Below are positions 35,166 to 44,283 of a stretch of DNA of 64,000 nt, in pieces. The position numbers and the translations under genes are program-made. The notes below the pieces were generated by a model. That model had not been told where the DNA came from, searched no databases, and saw nothing but the letters and a program-made list of their open reading frames with translations. This DNA is from Pseudomonas graminis (GTDB lineage: Bacteria; Pseudomonadota; Gammaproteobacteria; Pseudomonadales; Pseudomonadaceae), in the NCBI RefSeq assembly GCF_004364335.1, contig NZ_SOCR01000002.1:62001-126000 (forward strand), given 5' to 3'. Positions within the stretch are counted from its first letter, which is position 1, and each line of letters opens with the position of its first letter.

Positions 35166-36158
35166 CTATTCCAGCAACGGCACATGGGCCGCGCGCTGGT
35201 AAGGGCCGTACTCGACCGGCACCCACTGGAAGTGCTTGTCGATGGCGACGATGTGGCCGGTGCCGGGGAATGGCAGGTGCGCGGCGGCGATCCAGATTTT
35301 CTGGCTGGCGGCTTGAGTGAACACCTGATCACGGCTGGCGATGGCCTTCTGGCTGTTTTCGTCGAAGGCGATGCTGACGTCCGGGTGATCGAACTGCACG
35401 GCGAGGCTGTGGATGAGGTCACCGATGAACAGGATGGTCTGGCCTTTGGAGCTGAACTGGTACGTGGTGCTGCCTGGGGTATGCCCCGCTTCCAGCGCCG
35501 TGTTCACTTCCGGCACCGGCGACTGGCCCGGCGTGAACGTCTTGAACCGGCCAGCGGCGACGTAGGGCGCGGTGGAATCCTGGGCGATCTTGAAGTACGC
35601 CTTGGCCTGTTCCGGCACGCGGCCGAGGGCGGTCGGGTCCAGCCAGTAATCGGCTTCCGGCTTGGCGGCATAGACCGTGGCGTTGGCAAACACCGGTTTC
35701 TTGTCGGCGTCGACCAGACCGCAGACGTGATCCAGGTGCAGGTGGGTGAGCAGAACGGTGTCGACCTGATCCGGCTGATATCCCGCCGCCTTGATGTTTT
35801 GCGAGAGCATACCGGCCGTCTCGCCGATGCACTGGCCGGCGCCGGTGTCGACGAGGATCAGGTGCTCGCCGGTGTTGATCAGGAAGGCGTTGAACGCGGT
35901 CTGCACGCCCGGTGTTTCAATGGCACGACGGGCCAGCAACGCGCGGATCGCTTCGGGCTTCATGCCTTTGAGCAGCTTGGGCGACAGGTCGTTGTAGCCG
36001 TCGAAGAGCGCCGTGACCTCGTAGTCGCCGACGGCCAGACGGAAATACCCGGGCACCTGGGTTTTCTGCTGGGCCGGCGCTTGAGCCAGGACGACGCCGG
36101 AGCACAAGGCGACTCCGAGAGCAAGGGAACGGGCGAGCGGGATAACAGATGTGCGCAT
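35166..36158 (-). CDS. Exported metallo-beta-lactamase-fold hydrolase
   Basis: A 330-residue enzyme with an N-terminal signal peptide (MRTSVIPLARSLALGVALC, cut near AQA). The metal-binding motif LLTHLHLDHVCGLVD (HxHxDH) is present, with further ligands in LEAGHTPGSTTY and a late histidine in AAHLPFPGTGH. The pattern matches periplasmic MBL-fold hydrolases related to lactonases and quinolone-type esterases; substrate unknown. The start at 36158 has GAGG 8 nt upstream, and longer frames place extra residues before the signal peptide. It stands alone and ends at a strong terminator. Confidence 0.87.
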   Translation of the reverse strand: MRTSVIPLARSLALGVALCSGVVLAQAPAQQKTQVPGYFRLAVGDYEVTALFDGYNDLSPKLLKGMKPEAIRALLARRAIETPGVQTAFNAFLINTGEHLILVDTGAGQCIGETAGMLSQNIKAAGYQPDQVDTVLLTHLHLDHVCGLVDADKKPVFANATVYAAKPEADYWLDPTALGRVPEQAKAYFKIAQDSTAPYVAAGRFKTFTPGQSPVPEVNTALEAGHTPGSTTYQFSSKGQTILFIGDLIHSLAVQFDHPDVSIAFDENSQKAIASRDQVFTQAASQKIWIAAAHLPFPGTGHIVAIDKHFQWVPVEYGPYQRAAHVPLLE

Positions 36159-36368
36159 GGCGATGCCTCGAATCGAAAGAAAGTGAGGCGTCAAATACTG
36201 TGCTGCTCATGGGCAATGGTCTTGAAGCAATGTGCTTGAAGCAGTGTGCTTCTTTGCAGACTCAGCGCGCACCATCGGTTATAGACGGCGATCATGGCCG
36301 TGCCTACATTGTTCGCGCGCATTCGCGCGGGCCACTTCAGCCCTGCACTTTTCCTGCGGATATCTGCC

Positions 36369-37799
36369 ATGTCGACCGTCGTCCCCCATTATTCGCTGGC
36401 GTGGAGCCTGCTCCTGCTGCTCGCCGACCTGCTGGCCTGGCACTTGCTGGCCGACCGCAACCGGCTGGCGCGTATCGCCACGCGGCTGGGGGCATTCGTC
36501 GCCTACAGCCTGGTGATCATCAATGCCGGCGTGAGCCCGCTGGAAGCGCCGGCCTGGCCTGACGACAGCGCCCTGCAATTCGGCGCCACCGTGCTGGCGA
36601 TCATTTGGTGGATCTATGCCGCGCGTACCCTCACCGTGGTGCTCGGGCTGGCGCTGACCAGTCGCGTGGGGCATAGCGGTCGGCTGTTGCAGGAAGTCAT
36701 CGGCGCGGTGATTTTCCTGATTGCCATCGTCGCGGCGGCGGGTTACGTGCTCCAGCTGCCGGTCAAGGGTCTGCTCGCAACGTCCGGGGCGATGGCGATC
36801 ATCGTCGGCCTGGCCCTGCAGAGCACGCTGAGCGACGTGTTCTCCGGGATCATCCTCAACACCACCAAGCCATATCAGGTCGACGACTCGATCTCCATCG
36901 ACGGCATGGAAGGCAAAGTGATGGACATCGACTGGCGTGCCACGCACCTGCTGACGGGCGTCGGCACCATGGTGGTCATCCCCAATTCCGTGGCGGCCAA
37001 GGCCAAAATCGTGAATTTGAGCCGACCGGTCCATATCCATGGCGTGTCGATCAACATCATGATGTCGCCGCACATTCGCCCGCGCCGGGTACTCGATGCC
37101 CTGGAACGTGCGCTGCAGGGTTGCAGCGCTCTGCTGCAGACGCCCAAGCCCCGCGCAGTGGTCAAGGAGACCAGCCCGACCACCATCGAATACGTGATCA
37201 CCGGGTTCATCAGCGACCTGAACAACAAGAGCGACGTGCGCAATCTGCTGTTTGACCTGGCCTATCGGCATCTGGAAGCGGCGGGCATTGCGTGGCAGTC
37301 GGAAACCACCGCTGAGGCGATGTCACGGCCCCGGGCGCTGCTGGACGAGGTCAAGGTGTTCCGCACCACCACCGCTGAGGAGAAGGACCAACTGGCCCAG
37401 AGCATGGTCGCGCAGGAATACACGGCCGGGCAGACGATTATCGAAGTCGATGAGATCACCGACGGCTTGCTGGTGATCGCCACGGGCGTGGTGTCGGCAA
37501 GCGTCAAGGATGGCAACGAGAGGGTAGAAGCCGGGCGCATGGGTCCTGGCGAGGTGATGGGTGAACAGAGTGTGCTGGCCGACACGCCGTCCCAGGCGCG
37601 CTTCACCGCCCTCACCTCCTGCGTCGTTTACCGCATCGACAAAGCCGCCACCCGCCAGGCCATGGAACAACGCGTCGAGATCGTGACGGCGTTGAACAAA
37701 CTGCAAGCGGTCCGCCAGCAAGGCACCCAGCATGTGCTGATGCGTAAGCCGGTGGTGATCAGGAAGAACAATTTTCTGGGGTGGTTGCAGAAGCGCTGA
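36369..37799 (+). CDS. MscS-family mechanosensitive channel with C-terminal cyclic-nucleotide-binding domain
   Basis: A 476-residue membrane protein with three or four N-terminal helices (to about 190). The MscS pore and beta domain follow (about 125-330): SGAMAIIVGLALQSTLSDVFSGIIL is a typical TM3, then DSISIDGMEGKVMDIDWRATHL. A CRP-like cNMP-binding domain (about 345-460) has YTAGQTIIEVDEITDGLLVIATG and GPGEVMGEQSVL. Such fusions may be gated or modulated by a nucleotide. The start at 36369 fits the first helix; an ATG at 36294 would add 25 residues. It is transcribed divergently from the MBL gene. Confidence 0.88.
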   Translation: MSTVVPHYSLAWSLLLLLADLLAWHLLADRNRLARIATRLGAFVAYSLVIINAGVSPLEAPAWPDDSALQFGATVLAIIWWIYAARTLTVVLGLALTSRVGHSGRLLQEVIGAVIFLIAIVAAAGYVLQLPVKGLLATSGAMAIIVGLALQSTLSDVFSGIILNTTKPYQVDDSISIDGMEGKVMDIDWRATHLLTGVGTMVVIPNSVAAKAKIVNLSRPVHIHGVSINIMMSPHIRPRRVLDALERALQGCSALLQTPKPRAVVKETSPTTIEYVITGFISDLNNKSDVRNLLFDLAYRHLEAAGIAWQSETTAEAMSRPRALLDEVKVFRTTTAEEKDQLAQSMVAQEYTAGQTIIEVDEITDGLLVIATGVVSASVKDGNERVEAGRMGPGEVMGEQSVLADTPSQARFTALTSCVVYRIDKAATRQAMEQRVEIVTALNKLQAVRQQGTQHVLMRKPVVIRKNNFLGWLQKR

Positions 37800-37815
37800 G
37801 TGAAGGGCGAATTCA

Positions 37816-37908
37816 GTGGGACCGGCTTTAGCCGGGAATGGGCCTGTGCCAGCACCCTAAATCTTGCGGTGTGGCCTCCGACGCTTTCCCGGCTGAAGCC
37901 GGTCCTAC
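37816..37908. repeat. REPIN between the MscS gene and dps
   Basis: GTGGGACCGGCTTTAGCCGG at the left end, inverse (TTTCCCGGCTGAAGCCGGTC) at the right end, 93 bp, between two convergent genes. Confidence 0.85.
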
Positions 37909-37992
37909 AATGATCGCAGTCCCACGATTGATCGCGGCGGTTTTGCGGGCCTGGCTTCAGCCGGCAATCAGCCTTCAACCGCGACGCAGTTT

Positions 37993-38478
37993 TTACCCAA
38001 CGAACCCGTCACCTTCCAGCAGCGAGCGGAGCATCCAGGCGGCTTTTTCGTGGACTTGCATGCGCTGGGTCAGCAGGTCGGCAGTGGGCTCGTCGCTGAC
38101 TTTCTCCAGCAACGGGAACAGTTCGCGGGCAGTTCTCACCACCGCCTCCTGCCCTTCAACCAGTTGCTGGATCATGTCAGTGGCAGCGGGCACGCCCGGC
38201 TCTTCCTTGATCGACGACAACCGTGCGTAGGTGGAATAGGTACCCGGTGCCGGGAAGCCCAAAGCACGGATACGTTCGGCAATGGAGTCTACTGCGGTTG
38301 CCAGTTCGGTGTACTGCTCTTCAAACAGCAGGTGCAGCGTGCGGAACATCGGGCCGGTGACGTTCCAGTGGAAGTTGTGGGTTTTCAGGTACAGCACGTA
38401 GGTATCGGAAAGCAGCCGCGACAGTCCTTCAACGATCTCTGCACGGTCCTGCTCGTTGATTCCGATTTCGATAGCCAT
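37993..38478 (-). CDS. dps: Dps-family ferritin-like DNA-protection protein
   Basis: A 161-residue mini-ferritin forming 12-mers that oxidise and store iron with hydrogen peroxide. The intersubunit ferroxidase residues are visible in LKTHNFHWNVTGP and LFEEQYTELATAVDSIAERIRALG. The N-terminal tail is short, with few lysines, so DNA binding may be weak. AAGGGAG lies 6 nt before the ATG. It is convergent with the MscS gene and divergent from the DedA gene, thus a single-gene unit. Confidence 0.92.
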   Translation of the reverse strand: MAIEIGINEQDRAEIVEGLSRLLSDTYVLYLKTHNFHWNVTGPMFRTLHLLFEEQYTELATAVDSIAERIRALGFPAPGTYSTYARLSSIKEEPGVPAATDMIQQLVEGQEAVVRTARELFPLLEKVSDEPTADLLTQRMQVHEKAAWMLRSLLEGDGFVG

Positions 38479-38687
38479 GGGTTGCTCCCTTAGGTCTGTT
38501 GATTGCTGAGACCGGCCATTCTAGGGAGCACAGCCTGGCGACGGAAATCAGCCATGGCAATCGCTGCCATCAACGCTGGCTATGAAACGCCGTTGACCAA
38601 AGACAATCGGCGTTGACACATAAGGGCTGTTCGGCGACGGTACGGTCACTCTTTTTTGCTCCCAGAACCTCCCGAACAGGCACCGCC

Positions 38688-39635
38688 ATGAACGAACTGC
38701 AGCAGCTGAATGAAAGCCATGGGCTGTTGCTGGTGTTCATCAACGTACTGCTGGAACAGATCGGATTGCCGGTGCCGGCGTACCCCACGCTGATCGTCAC
38801 CGGTGCGCTGGCCATGCAAAGCAAGCCGTTGCTGGGCGCCGGGGTGCTGGTGGCGATGGTCGCCTGCCTGATCGCCGATGCGCTGTGGTACTGGGCCGGC
38901 AAACGCTACGGCGGCGTGCTGCTGAAGACCATCTGCAGGATTTCCCTGTCCCAGGACACCTGCATTCGTCAAGGGCTGACCGTCTATGAGCGCGTCGGTC
39001 CGCGGGCAATGCTGCTGTCGAAATTCCTGCCCGGCGCAGGTGCGCTGGTCACCACCGTGGCTGGCATGAACGCCACGCCCATCTGGGTGTTCGTGCGCTA
39101 TTCCCTGGCGGGCTCGTTTATCTGGGCGGGCTCGGCGCTGCTGTTGGGCATGCTCTTCCGCGATGCGCTGATCCCCATGCTTGACTGGTTGAGCGGCTAC
39201 ATACCGGTTGCCATCGTCAGCGTGCTGGCCGTGCTGGGGCTGTTCATTGGCTGGAAGTACGCCAAGCGGCGTAGGCTCCAGGCGCGCACGGCACGGGTCC
39301 CGCGCATCACCGTTCCCGAGCTGCTGGCCCTGCGCGACACCGATGATGCGCCGGTGGTTATCGACGTGCGGCCGAGTTTTCATGCGGCCGTCATCGAAGG
39401 CATTCCGGGTGCAGTGTCGATCAGTCTTGAGGAGCCGATTGCCCCGTGGATCGAGCGCCTGGGCGATGTCGACATGGTGTTCTATTGCGCCTGCCCGAAC
39501 GAGCTGTCGGCGGCATTGCTGGCGGAAAAGCTCCACGCCCACGGTCTGACCCGGGGCAAGGCGCTGATCGGTGGGCTGGATGCCTGGCAGGCTGCCCATG
39601 TGCAGGCTGAGGTGCCGGGCAGAACGGCGGTGTGA
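38688..39635 (+). CDS. DedA-family membrane protein fused to a rhodanese-like domain
   Basis: A 315-residue fusion. The DedA part (about 10-205) has LEQIGLPVPAYPTLIVTGAL, then ALWYWAGKRYGG and the amphipathic KFLPGAGALVTTVAGMN block. DedA proteins are undecaprenyl-phosphate or lipid scramblase/flippase candidates. A cytoplasmic rhodanese domain (about 212-305) follows, with VVIDVRPSFHAAVIEGIPGAVSI. Its active-site loop reads FYCACPNELSAA: the cysteine is present but the usual loop arginine is missing. The start at 38688 gives the normal DedA N-terminus. Confidence 0.88.
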   Translation: MNELQQLNESHGLLLVFINVLLEQIGLPVPAYPTLIVTGALAMQSKPLLGAGVLVAMVACLIADALWYWAGKRYGGVLLKTICRISLSQDTCIRQGLTVYERVGPRAMLLSKFLPGAGALVTTVAGMNATPIWVFVRYSLAGSFIWAGSALLLGMLFRDALIPMLDWLSGYIPVAIVSVLAVLGLFIGWKYAKRRRLQARTARVPRITVPELLALRDTDDAPVVIDVRPSFHAAVIEGIPGAVSISLEEPIAPWIERLGDVDMVFYCACPNELSAALLAEKLHAHGLTRGKALIGGLDAWQAAHVQAEVPGRTAV

Positions 39636-39681
39636 GGGCGACGCAGGTAACGCCCACCTGAGTCTGGCTGGAGACAGATCC

Positions 39682-39765
39682 GTAGGAGCCGGCTTGCTGG
39701 CGAACCCTGTCCAGCACCGAATTCGGCGCCTGACACACAGCATTCGCCAGCAAGCCGGCTCCTAC
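39682..39765. repeat. REPIN (GTAGGAGCCGGCTTGCTGG type)
   Basis: Inverted pair of GTAGGAGCCGGCTTGCTGGC, 84 bp, between the convergent DedA and hemB genes. Confidence 0.85.
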
Positions 39766-39889
39766 AGATGACCGGGATTATTCAGCCCCATCGCGGGCGA
39801 GTCACCGGTCGAATCGTCAGCAACGGGGCCCAGGATTTCGCACCTTCAGAGGACCGGGCAATCCGATCCTCTGGCTGAATGAAGCCGGA

Positions 39890-40864
39890 TCAGATCCCGC
39901 TCAGCGCCAAGTCCATCGCGAAGTACGTGAAGATCAGATCCGCACCCGCGCGCTTGATGGCGCCGAGGGTTTCGCGCACCACACGGTGTTCGTCGATGGC
40001 GCCGGCCTGGGCGCCGAACTTGATCATCGCGTACTCGCCGCTGACCTGATACGCCGCCAGTGGCAGGTTCGAGGCTTCGCGGATGTCGCGAATGATGTCC
40101 AAGTACGCGCCGGCCGGTTTGACCATCAGCGCATCGGCGCCTTCGGCCTCGTCCAGCAGCGATTCGCGCAGGGCTTCACGGCGGTTCATCGGGTTCATCT
40201 GGTAGGTTTTGCGGTCGCCCTTGAGCGCCGAGCCGCCGGCTTCGCGGAACGGGCCGTACAGCGCCGAGGCGAACTTGGTCGAGTACGCCATGATCGGCGT
40301 CTGGGTGAACCCGGCGGCATCCAGCGCCGCACGAATTGCTTTCACCTGCCCATCCATCGCCGCCGACGGAGCAATCACGTCAGCACCGGCACGCGCTGCC
40401 ATGACGGCCTGTTTGCCAAGGTTCTCAATGGTCGCGTCGTTGTCGACATGGCCGCCGTGCATCACGCCGCAATGGCCGTGGTCGGTGTATTCGCAGAAGC
40501 AGGTGTCGGACATCACGATCATCTCCGGCACGGCGGATTTGATGGTGCGCGAGATCCGCGAGACCAGGCCGTTCTCCTGCCAGGTGTCGCTGCCGGTGGC
40601 ATCCAGGTGGTGGGATACGCCAAAGGTCATGACCGACTTGATCCCGGCGCGAGCGTAGCGCTCGACTTCCTGCGCCAGCTTGGACTCAGGGATGCGCTGC
40701 ACGCCGGGCATGCTGTTGATCGGCACGAAGTCGTCGATTTCTTCTTCGACGAAGATCGGCAACACGAGATCGTTCAGGGTGAATTCGCTTTCCTGGAACA
40801 ACGTGCGGAAGTTTTCGTTGCTGCGCAGACGGCGTGGACGGGCAGCGGGAAACAGACTGGACAT
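39890..40864 (-). CDS. hemB: Delta-aminolevulinic acid dehydratase (porphobilinogen synthase)
   Basis: A 324-residue enzyme joining two 5-aminolevulinate molecules into porphobilinogen in heme synthesis. The N-terminus [18 protein letters not shown] and the active-site lysines in [15 protein letters not shown] and [15 protein letters not shown] are clear. The metal site [14 protein letters not shown] has the D-T-C-F-C-E form, closer to zinc-type cysteines in part, although Pseudomonas HemB enzymes are Mg-dependent. The metal preference cannot be judged by eye. The start at 40864 has AGGA 8 nt upstream. Length is typical. Confidence 0.97.
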   Translation of the reverse strand: MSSLFPAARPRRLRSNENFRTLFQESEFTLNDLVLPIFVEEEIDDFVPINSMPGVQRIPESKLAQEVERYARAGIKSVMTFGVSHHLDATGSDTWQENGLVSRISRTIKSAVPEMIVMSDTCFCEYTDHGHCGVMHGGHVDNDATIENLGKQAVMAARAGADVIAPSAAMDGQVKAIRAALDAAGFTQTPIMAYSTKFASALYGPFREAGGSALKGDRKTYQMNPMNRREALRESLLDEAEGADALMVKPAGAYLDIIRDIREASNLPLAAYQVSGEYAMIKFGAQAGAIDEHRVVRETLGAIKRAGADLIFTYFAMDLALSGI

Positions 40865-41085
40865 GGCGGTTCCTGAGTCAAGAATATCCGGAAGATCGCC
40901 GGAGCCAACACGTCCGGCGATATCAATGGCGCGAAGCTTATGCCTGCGCCGGTTTCGATTCAAACGCGCTGACAAGAAAGTCCGTTACGTAAGCCGCAAC
41001 AGTGTGCAGAACCAAAAGAATGGCGCCGGGTCATTTAGCAATGCCGCAGCCGTTTCGCTCGCGCATCGCCACAGTGAGGCCGACC

Positions 41086-42330
41086 TTGAGCAACCCATCC
41101 GATCAGCGCAACAACCGTTCTCTGGACGGTCTTAACTTCTTTCTGGCGGATGTACGCGACGGCCTTGGGCCCTATCTCGCGATCTATCTGCTGGCGGTGC
41201 ACAAGTGGGATCCGGCGAGTATCGGGCTGGTCATGACCCTCGCCGGCATCGCCGCGCTGGTCACGCAAACGCCTGCGGGTGCGCTGATTGACCGCACCCG
41301 CAGCAAGCGCCTGGTGGTCATCGTGGCCGCTTTGCTGGTGACGGCCGGGTGCCTGGTGCTGCCGTTCATTCACTCGTTCACCTGGGTGGCGATCACCCAG
41401 AGCATCAGCGCCATTGCAGGCTCGGTGTTCGCCCCGGCCATCGCCGCCATCTCCCTCGGTATCACCGGGCCCAAGGCGTTTACCCGCCGCACCGGACGCA
41501 ACGAAACCTGGAACCACGCCGGCAACGCCTGCGCAGCCCTGTTGGCCGGGATCTTTTCCTGGATCTTCGGGCCGATTGCGGTGTTCTACCTGATGGCGTT
41601 CATGGCCGTGGCGAGCATTGTCGCGGTGGCGTTCGTCGATGCCTCGGCGATCGACCACGAGGTCGCGCGTGGCTTCGACCCCAACCATGACCAGGGTAAG
41701 GATCAGCCCAGTGGCTGGGCCGTCTTGCTGCACAACCGGCCGTTGCTGGTGTTCGCCATCTGCTGCGGGCTGTTTCACCTGGCCAATGCGGCGATGCTGC
41801 CGCTGGTGAGTCAGAAGCTCTCGCAGATCGACGTCAACCTCGCCACGCCGCTGACCTCCGCCTGCATCGTCGCGGCACAACTGGTGATGGTGCCCGTGGC
41901 CTGGCTGGTGGGCGCCAAGGCCGACGTGTGGGGGCGCAAACCCTTGTTGCTGGCGGGCTTCATTTTTCTGCCGCTGCGGGGCGTGCTGTATGTCATGTCC
42001 GACAATCCCTACTGGCTGGTGGGGGTGCAATTGCTGGACGGCATCGGCGCCGGGGCGTTCGGTGCGCTGCTGCCATTGGTGGTCAAGGACCTGACGCGCG
42101 GCACCGGGCGGTTCAATGTCAGCTTGGGGGCCATCTCGACAGTGTTCGGCCTGGGCGCGGCGCTAAGCAACGGGCTGGCCGGGCTGGTCGTCCGCGAGGC
42201 GGGCTACAGCGCGGCGTTCTTGACGTTGGCGGCGATTGCGGCGGTGGCGTTCGTGCTGCTGTGGCTGGCGGTGCCGGAAACCGGCGAACACGAAACCCAA
42301 GATCAGCCCCACGGCGCGCCGGCCAGTTGA
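41086..42330 (+). CDS. Major facilitator superfamily transporter
   Basis: A 414-residue 12-helix drug/metabolite efflux-type MFS protein. It begins with FFLADVRDGLGPYLAIYLLAV, with the loop 2-3 motif in GALIDRTRSKRLVV (degenerate motif A). The second half has VSQKLSQIDV and GAKADVWGRKPLLLAG. The start chosen is a TTG at 41086, because GAGG lies 6 nt upstream and the product begins just before helix one; upstream ATGs at 41002, 41020 or 41041 would add a basic leader. It converges with the acetyltransferase gene (9 bp between stops) and diverges from hemB. Confidence 0.85.
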   Translation: MSNPSDQRNNRSLDGLNFFLADVRDGLGPYLAIYLLAVHKWDPASIGLVMTLAGIAALVTQTPAGALIDRTRSKRLVVIVAALLVTAGCLVLPFIHSFTWVAITQSISAIAGSVFAPAIAAISLGITGPKAFTRRTGRNETWNHAGNACAALLAGIFSWIFGPIAVFYLMAFMAVASIVAVAFVDASAIDHEVARGFDPNHDQGKDQPSGWAVLLHNRPLLVFAICCGLFHLANAAMLPLVSQKLSQIDVNLATPLTSACIVAAQLVMVPVAWLVGAKADVWGRKPLLLAGFIFLPLRGVLYVMSDNPYWLVGVQLLDGIGAGAFGALLPLVVKDLTRGTGRFNVSLGAISTVFGLGAALSNGLAGLVVREAGYSAAFLTLAAIAAVAFVLLWLAVPETGEHETQDQPHGAPAS

Positions 42331-42339
42331 TTAATCCTG

Positions 42340-42873
42340 TTAACTGTGAGGCGTGGTTGTTGCGCCCTCGCCCAGTTCGCGCTGCATGATCACCGTGTCC
42401 AGCCAGCGACCGTGCTTAAAGCCGACGGACTCGAACACGCCGACATGGCGAAAACCCAGTCGTGCGTGCAGCCGGATGGAGGCGGTATTTTCGCTGTTGC
42501 CAATGATCGCCACCATCTGCCGCCGGCCGGATGCCGTGCAGTGCTGGATGACCGCCGCCAGCAGCGCGTGGCCAATGCCGAACCCGGCCATGCCATCGCG
42601 CACGTAAACCGAATCTTCCACGGTGAAGCGATAGGCCGGGCGCGGCCGGTACAGGGTGGCGTAACCGTAGCCAACCACTTCACCGTCGCGCTCGGCGACC
42701 AGATAAGGCAAGCCGTTGGCGCAGATGGCGGCGCGGCGCTGCAGCATTTGCTCAAGGGTCGGCGGCTCCAGCTCGAAACTGGCGGTGCCGTGGATCACAT
42801 GATGGGCATAGATCGCCTGCACGGCGGGCATATCGGACTCGCGGGCGTCGCGCAGGATCAGTTCGTCGGCCAT
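42340..42873 (-). CDS. GNAT acetyltransferase, phosphinothricin/methionine-sulfoximine acetyltransferase-like
   Basis: A 177-residue GNAT enzyme. Typical of the phosphinothricin/methionine sulfoximine/sulfone acetyltransferase branch are ILRDARESDMPAVQAIYAHHV, YGYATLYRPRPAYRFTVEDSVYV, GFGIGHALLAAVI (acetyl-CoA P-loop) and RLHARLGFRHVG followed by FKHGRWLD. The enzymes N-acetylate such toxic glutamate analogues. The start at 42873 has AAAGGAAA upstream; a much longer open frame is not supported. Confidence 0.85.
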   Translation of the reverse strand: MADELILRDARESDMPAVQAIYAHHVIHGTASFELEPPTLEQMLQRRAAICANGLPYLVAERDGEVVGYGYATLYRPRPAYRFTVEDSVYVRDGMAGFGIGHALLAAVIQHCTASGRRQMVAIIGNSENTASIRLHARLGFRHVGVFESVGFKHGRWLDTVIMQRELGEGATTTPHS

Positions 42874-43052
42874 GGCATTTCCTTTCCAGATCAGAACGCG
42901 GGGGAGCAAAGCTTGCCCGTGAAGCGGTGGGCCTGTCCAACCCGGTTGTGGCGTATGCCGAGGCTTTCGCGGCGGATGCAGGGGCGACGAGTGCTGGCGC
43001 CGCGATTGGTCTAGAATGCCGCCCTTTCCCACTGCCGATCTGCCGCCCACCG

Positions 43053-43991
43053 ATGAATGCCGACGCCCTCGACCTGCTCGACTCCCACCTTCAGACCGCC
43101 CTCGCCCACGCGCCCGCCGAGACCCGTCGCCTGTTTCACGGCCGTGGCCGACGCTGGCCGGGGCTGGAACAGCTGACCGTCGACTGGATGCAGGGCGTGG
43201 TGCTGGTGTCGTTGTTCAAGGAACCGGCCGCCGACGAGCTGGAAGCGCTGAAGCAGCGGCTGTCCAGACTGATCGAGTCACCGGCGTGGCAGCAATCCCG
43301 CGCCCATACGCTGTTGCTGCAGCACCGCTATCTGCCGGACAGCCACACCGAAGCGTTGCTGGGCGAGGTGCTGGAGGAATGGACGCTGACCGAGGGCGGT
43401 TTGAGCTATCTCGTGGATTTCGGCAAAAAACAGAACACCGGGCTGTTCCTCGACATGCGCTATGGCCGCGACTGGGTGCGGGCCAATGCGGCGGGCAAAC
43501 GGGTGCTGAACCTGTTTGCTTACACCTGCGGGTTTTCGGTGGCAGCGATCGAGGGTGGCGCCGATTTTGTGGTCAATCTGGACATGTCCCGGGCGGCGCT
43601 GAGTCGCGGTCGTGACAACCATCGCTTGAATGGCCACGACCTGAGCAAGGTCACCTTTCTCGGCCACGAGCTGTTCAAGTCCTGGGGCAAGGTCAAAAGC
43701 ACCGGGCCCTATGATCTGGTGATCATCGACCCGCCGTCGTTTCAGAAAGGCAGTTTCTTGCTGACCAAGGACTATCAGCGGGTACTGCGCAAATTACCGG
43801 AGCTGTTGACGGCAGAAGGCACGGTGCTGGCGTGCATGAACGACCCATTGCTGGGCGCGGACTTTCTCATCGAAGGCGTGACCCGCGAAGCGCCGGGGTT
43901 GCGGTTCGAACAGCGTCTGGAAAACCCACCGGAATTTGCCGATGCCGAGGAAGGGGGTGGATTGAAGGCGTTGGTGTTTCGCCAGGGGTGA
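43053..43991 (+). CDS. Class I SAM-dependent methyltransferase, RlmI/RlmK-like
   Basis: A 312-residue methyltransferase of the rRNA m5C/m7G type. The SAM site is in VLNLFAYTCGFSVAAIEGGAD and the acidic residue in NLDMSRAALSRGRDN. The catalytic loop is DLVIIDPPSFQKGSF. It lacks the N-terminal PUA domain of RlmI and has a compact 100-residue leader instead, with DFGKKQNTGLFLDMR preceding the SAM domain. The target is probably RNA, by family. The start at 43053 gives a family-typical N-terminus. Confidence 0.85.
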   Translation: MNADALDLLDSHLQTALAHAPAETRRLFHGRGRRWPGLEQLTVDWMQGVVLVSLFKEPAADELEALKQRLSRLIESPAWQQSRAHTLLLQHRYLPDSHTEALLGEVLEEWTLTEGGLSYLVDFGKKQNTGLFLDMRYGRDWVRANAAGKRVLNLFAYTCGFSVAAIEGGADFVVNLDMSRAALSRGRDNHRLNGHDLSKVTFLGHELFKSWGKVKSTGPYDLVIIDPPSFQKGSFLLTKDYQRVLRKLPELLTAEGTVLACMNDPLLGADFLIEGVTREAPGLRFEQRLENPPEFADAEEGGGLKALVFRQG

Positions 43992-44010
43992 TCGCGCTGC
44001 AGGCGTCTTC

Positions 44011-44260
44011 GTGGGACCGGCTTCAGCCGGGAAGAGGCCCGTTTTTACGCCATCAATTCTGCAGTGTGACATCCGACGCCTTCCCGGCTAAAGCCGGTCC
44101 CACTAAGTGATCGCAGTGCGTCGGTGGGACCGGCTTCAGCCGGGAATGGGCCCGTTTTTACGCCATCGATTTTGCGGTGTGACATCCGATGCCTTCCCGG
44201 CTGAAGCCGGTCCCACTCATTGATCGCGCTATGTCAGTGGGACCGGCTTTAGCCGGGAAG
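44011..44260. repeat. Two tandem REPINs plus a lone REP
   Basis: REPINs at 44011-44104 and 44124-44216 share their interior (CCCGTTTTTACGCCATC and GTGTGACATCCGA) and so are a 113-bp tandem duplication. A half copy (REP at 44237-44260) starts a third unit 113 bp later. They fill the gap between the methyltransferase gene and the convergent chemoreceptor gene. Confidence 0.88.
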
Positions 44261-44283
44261 AGGCCGGTATGCACATATGAGTT

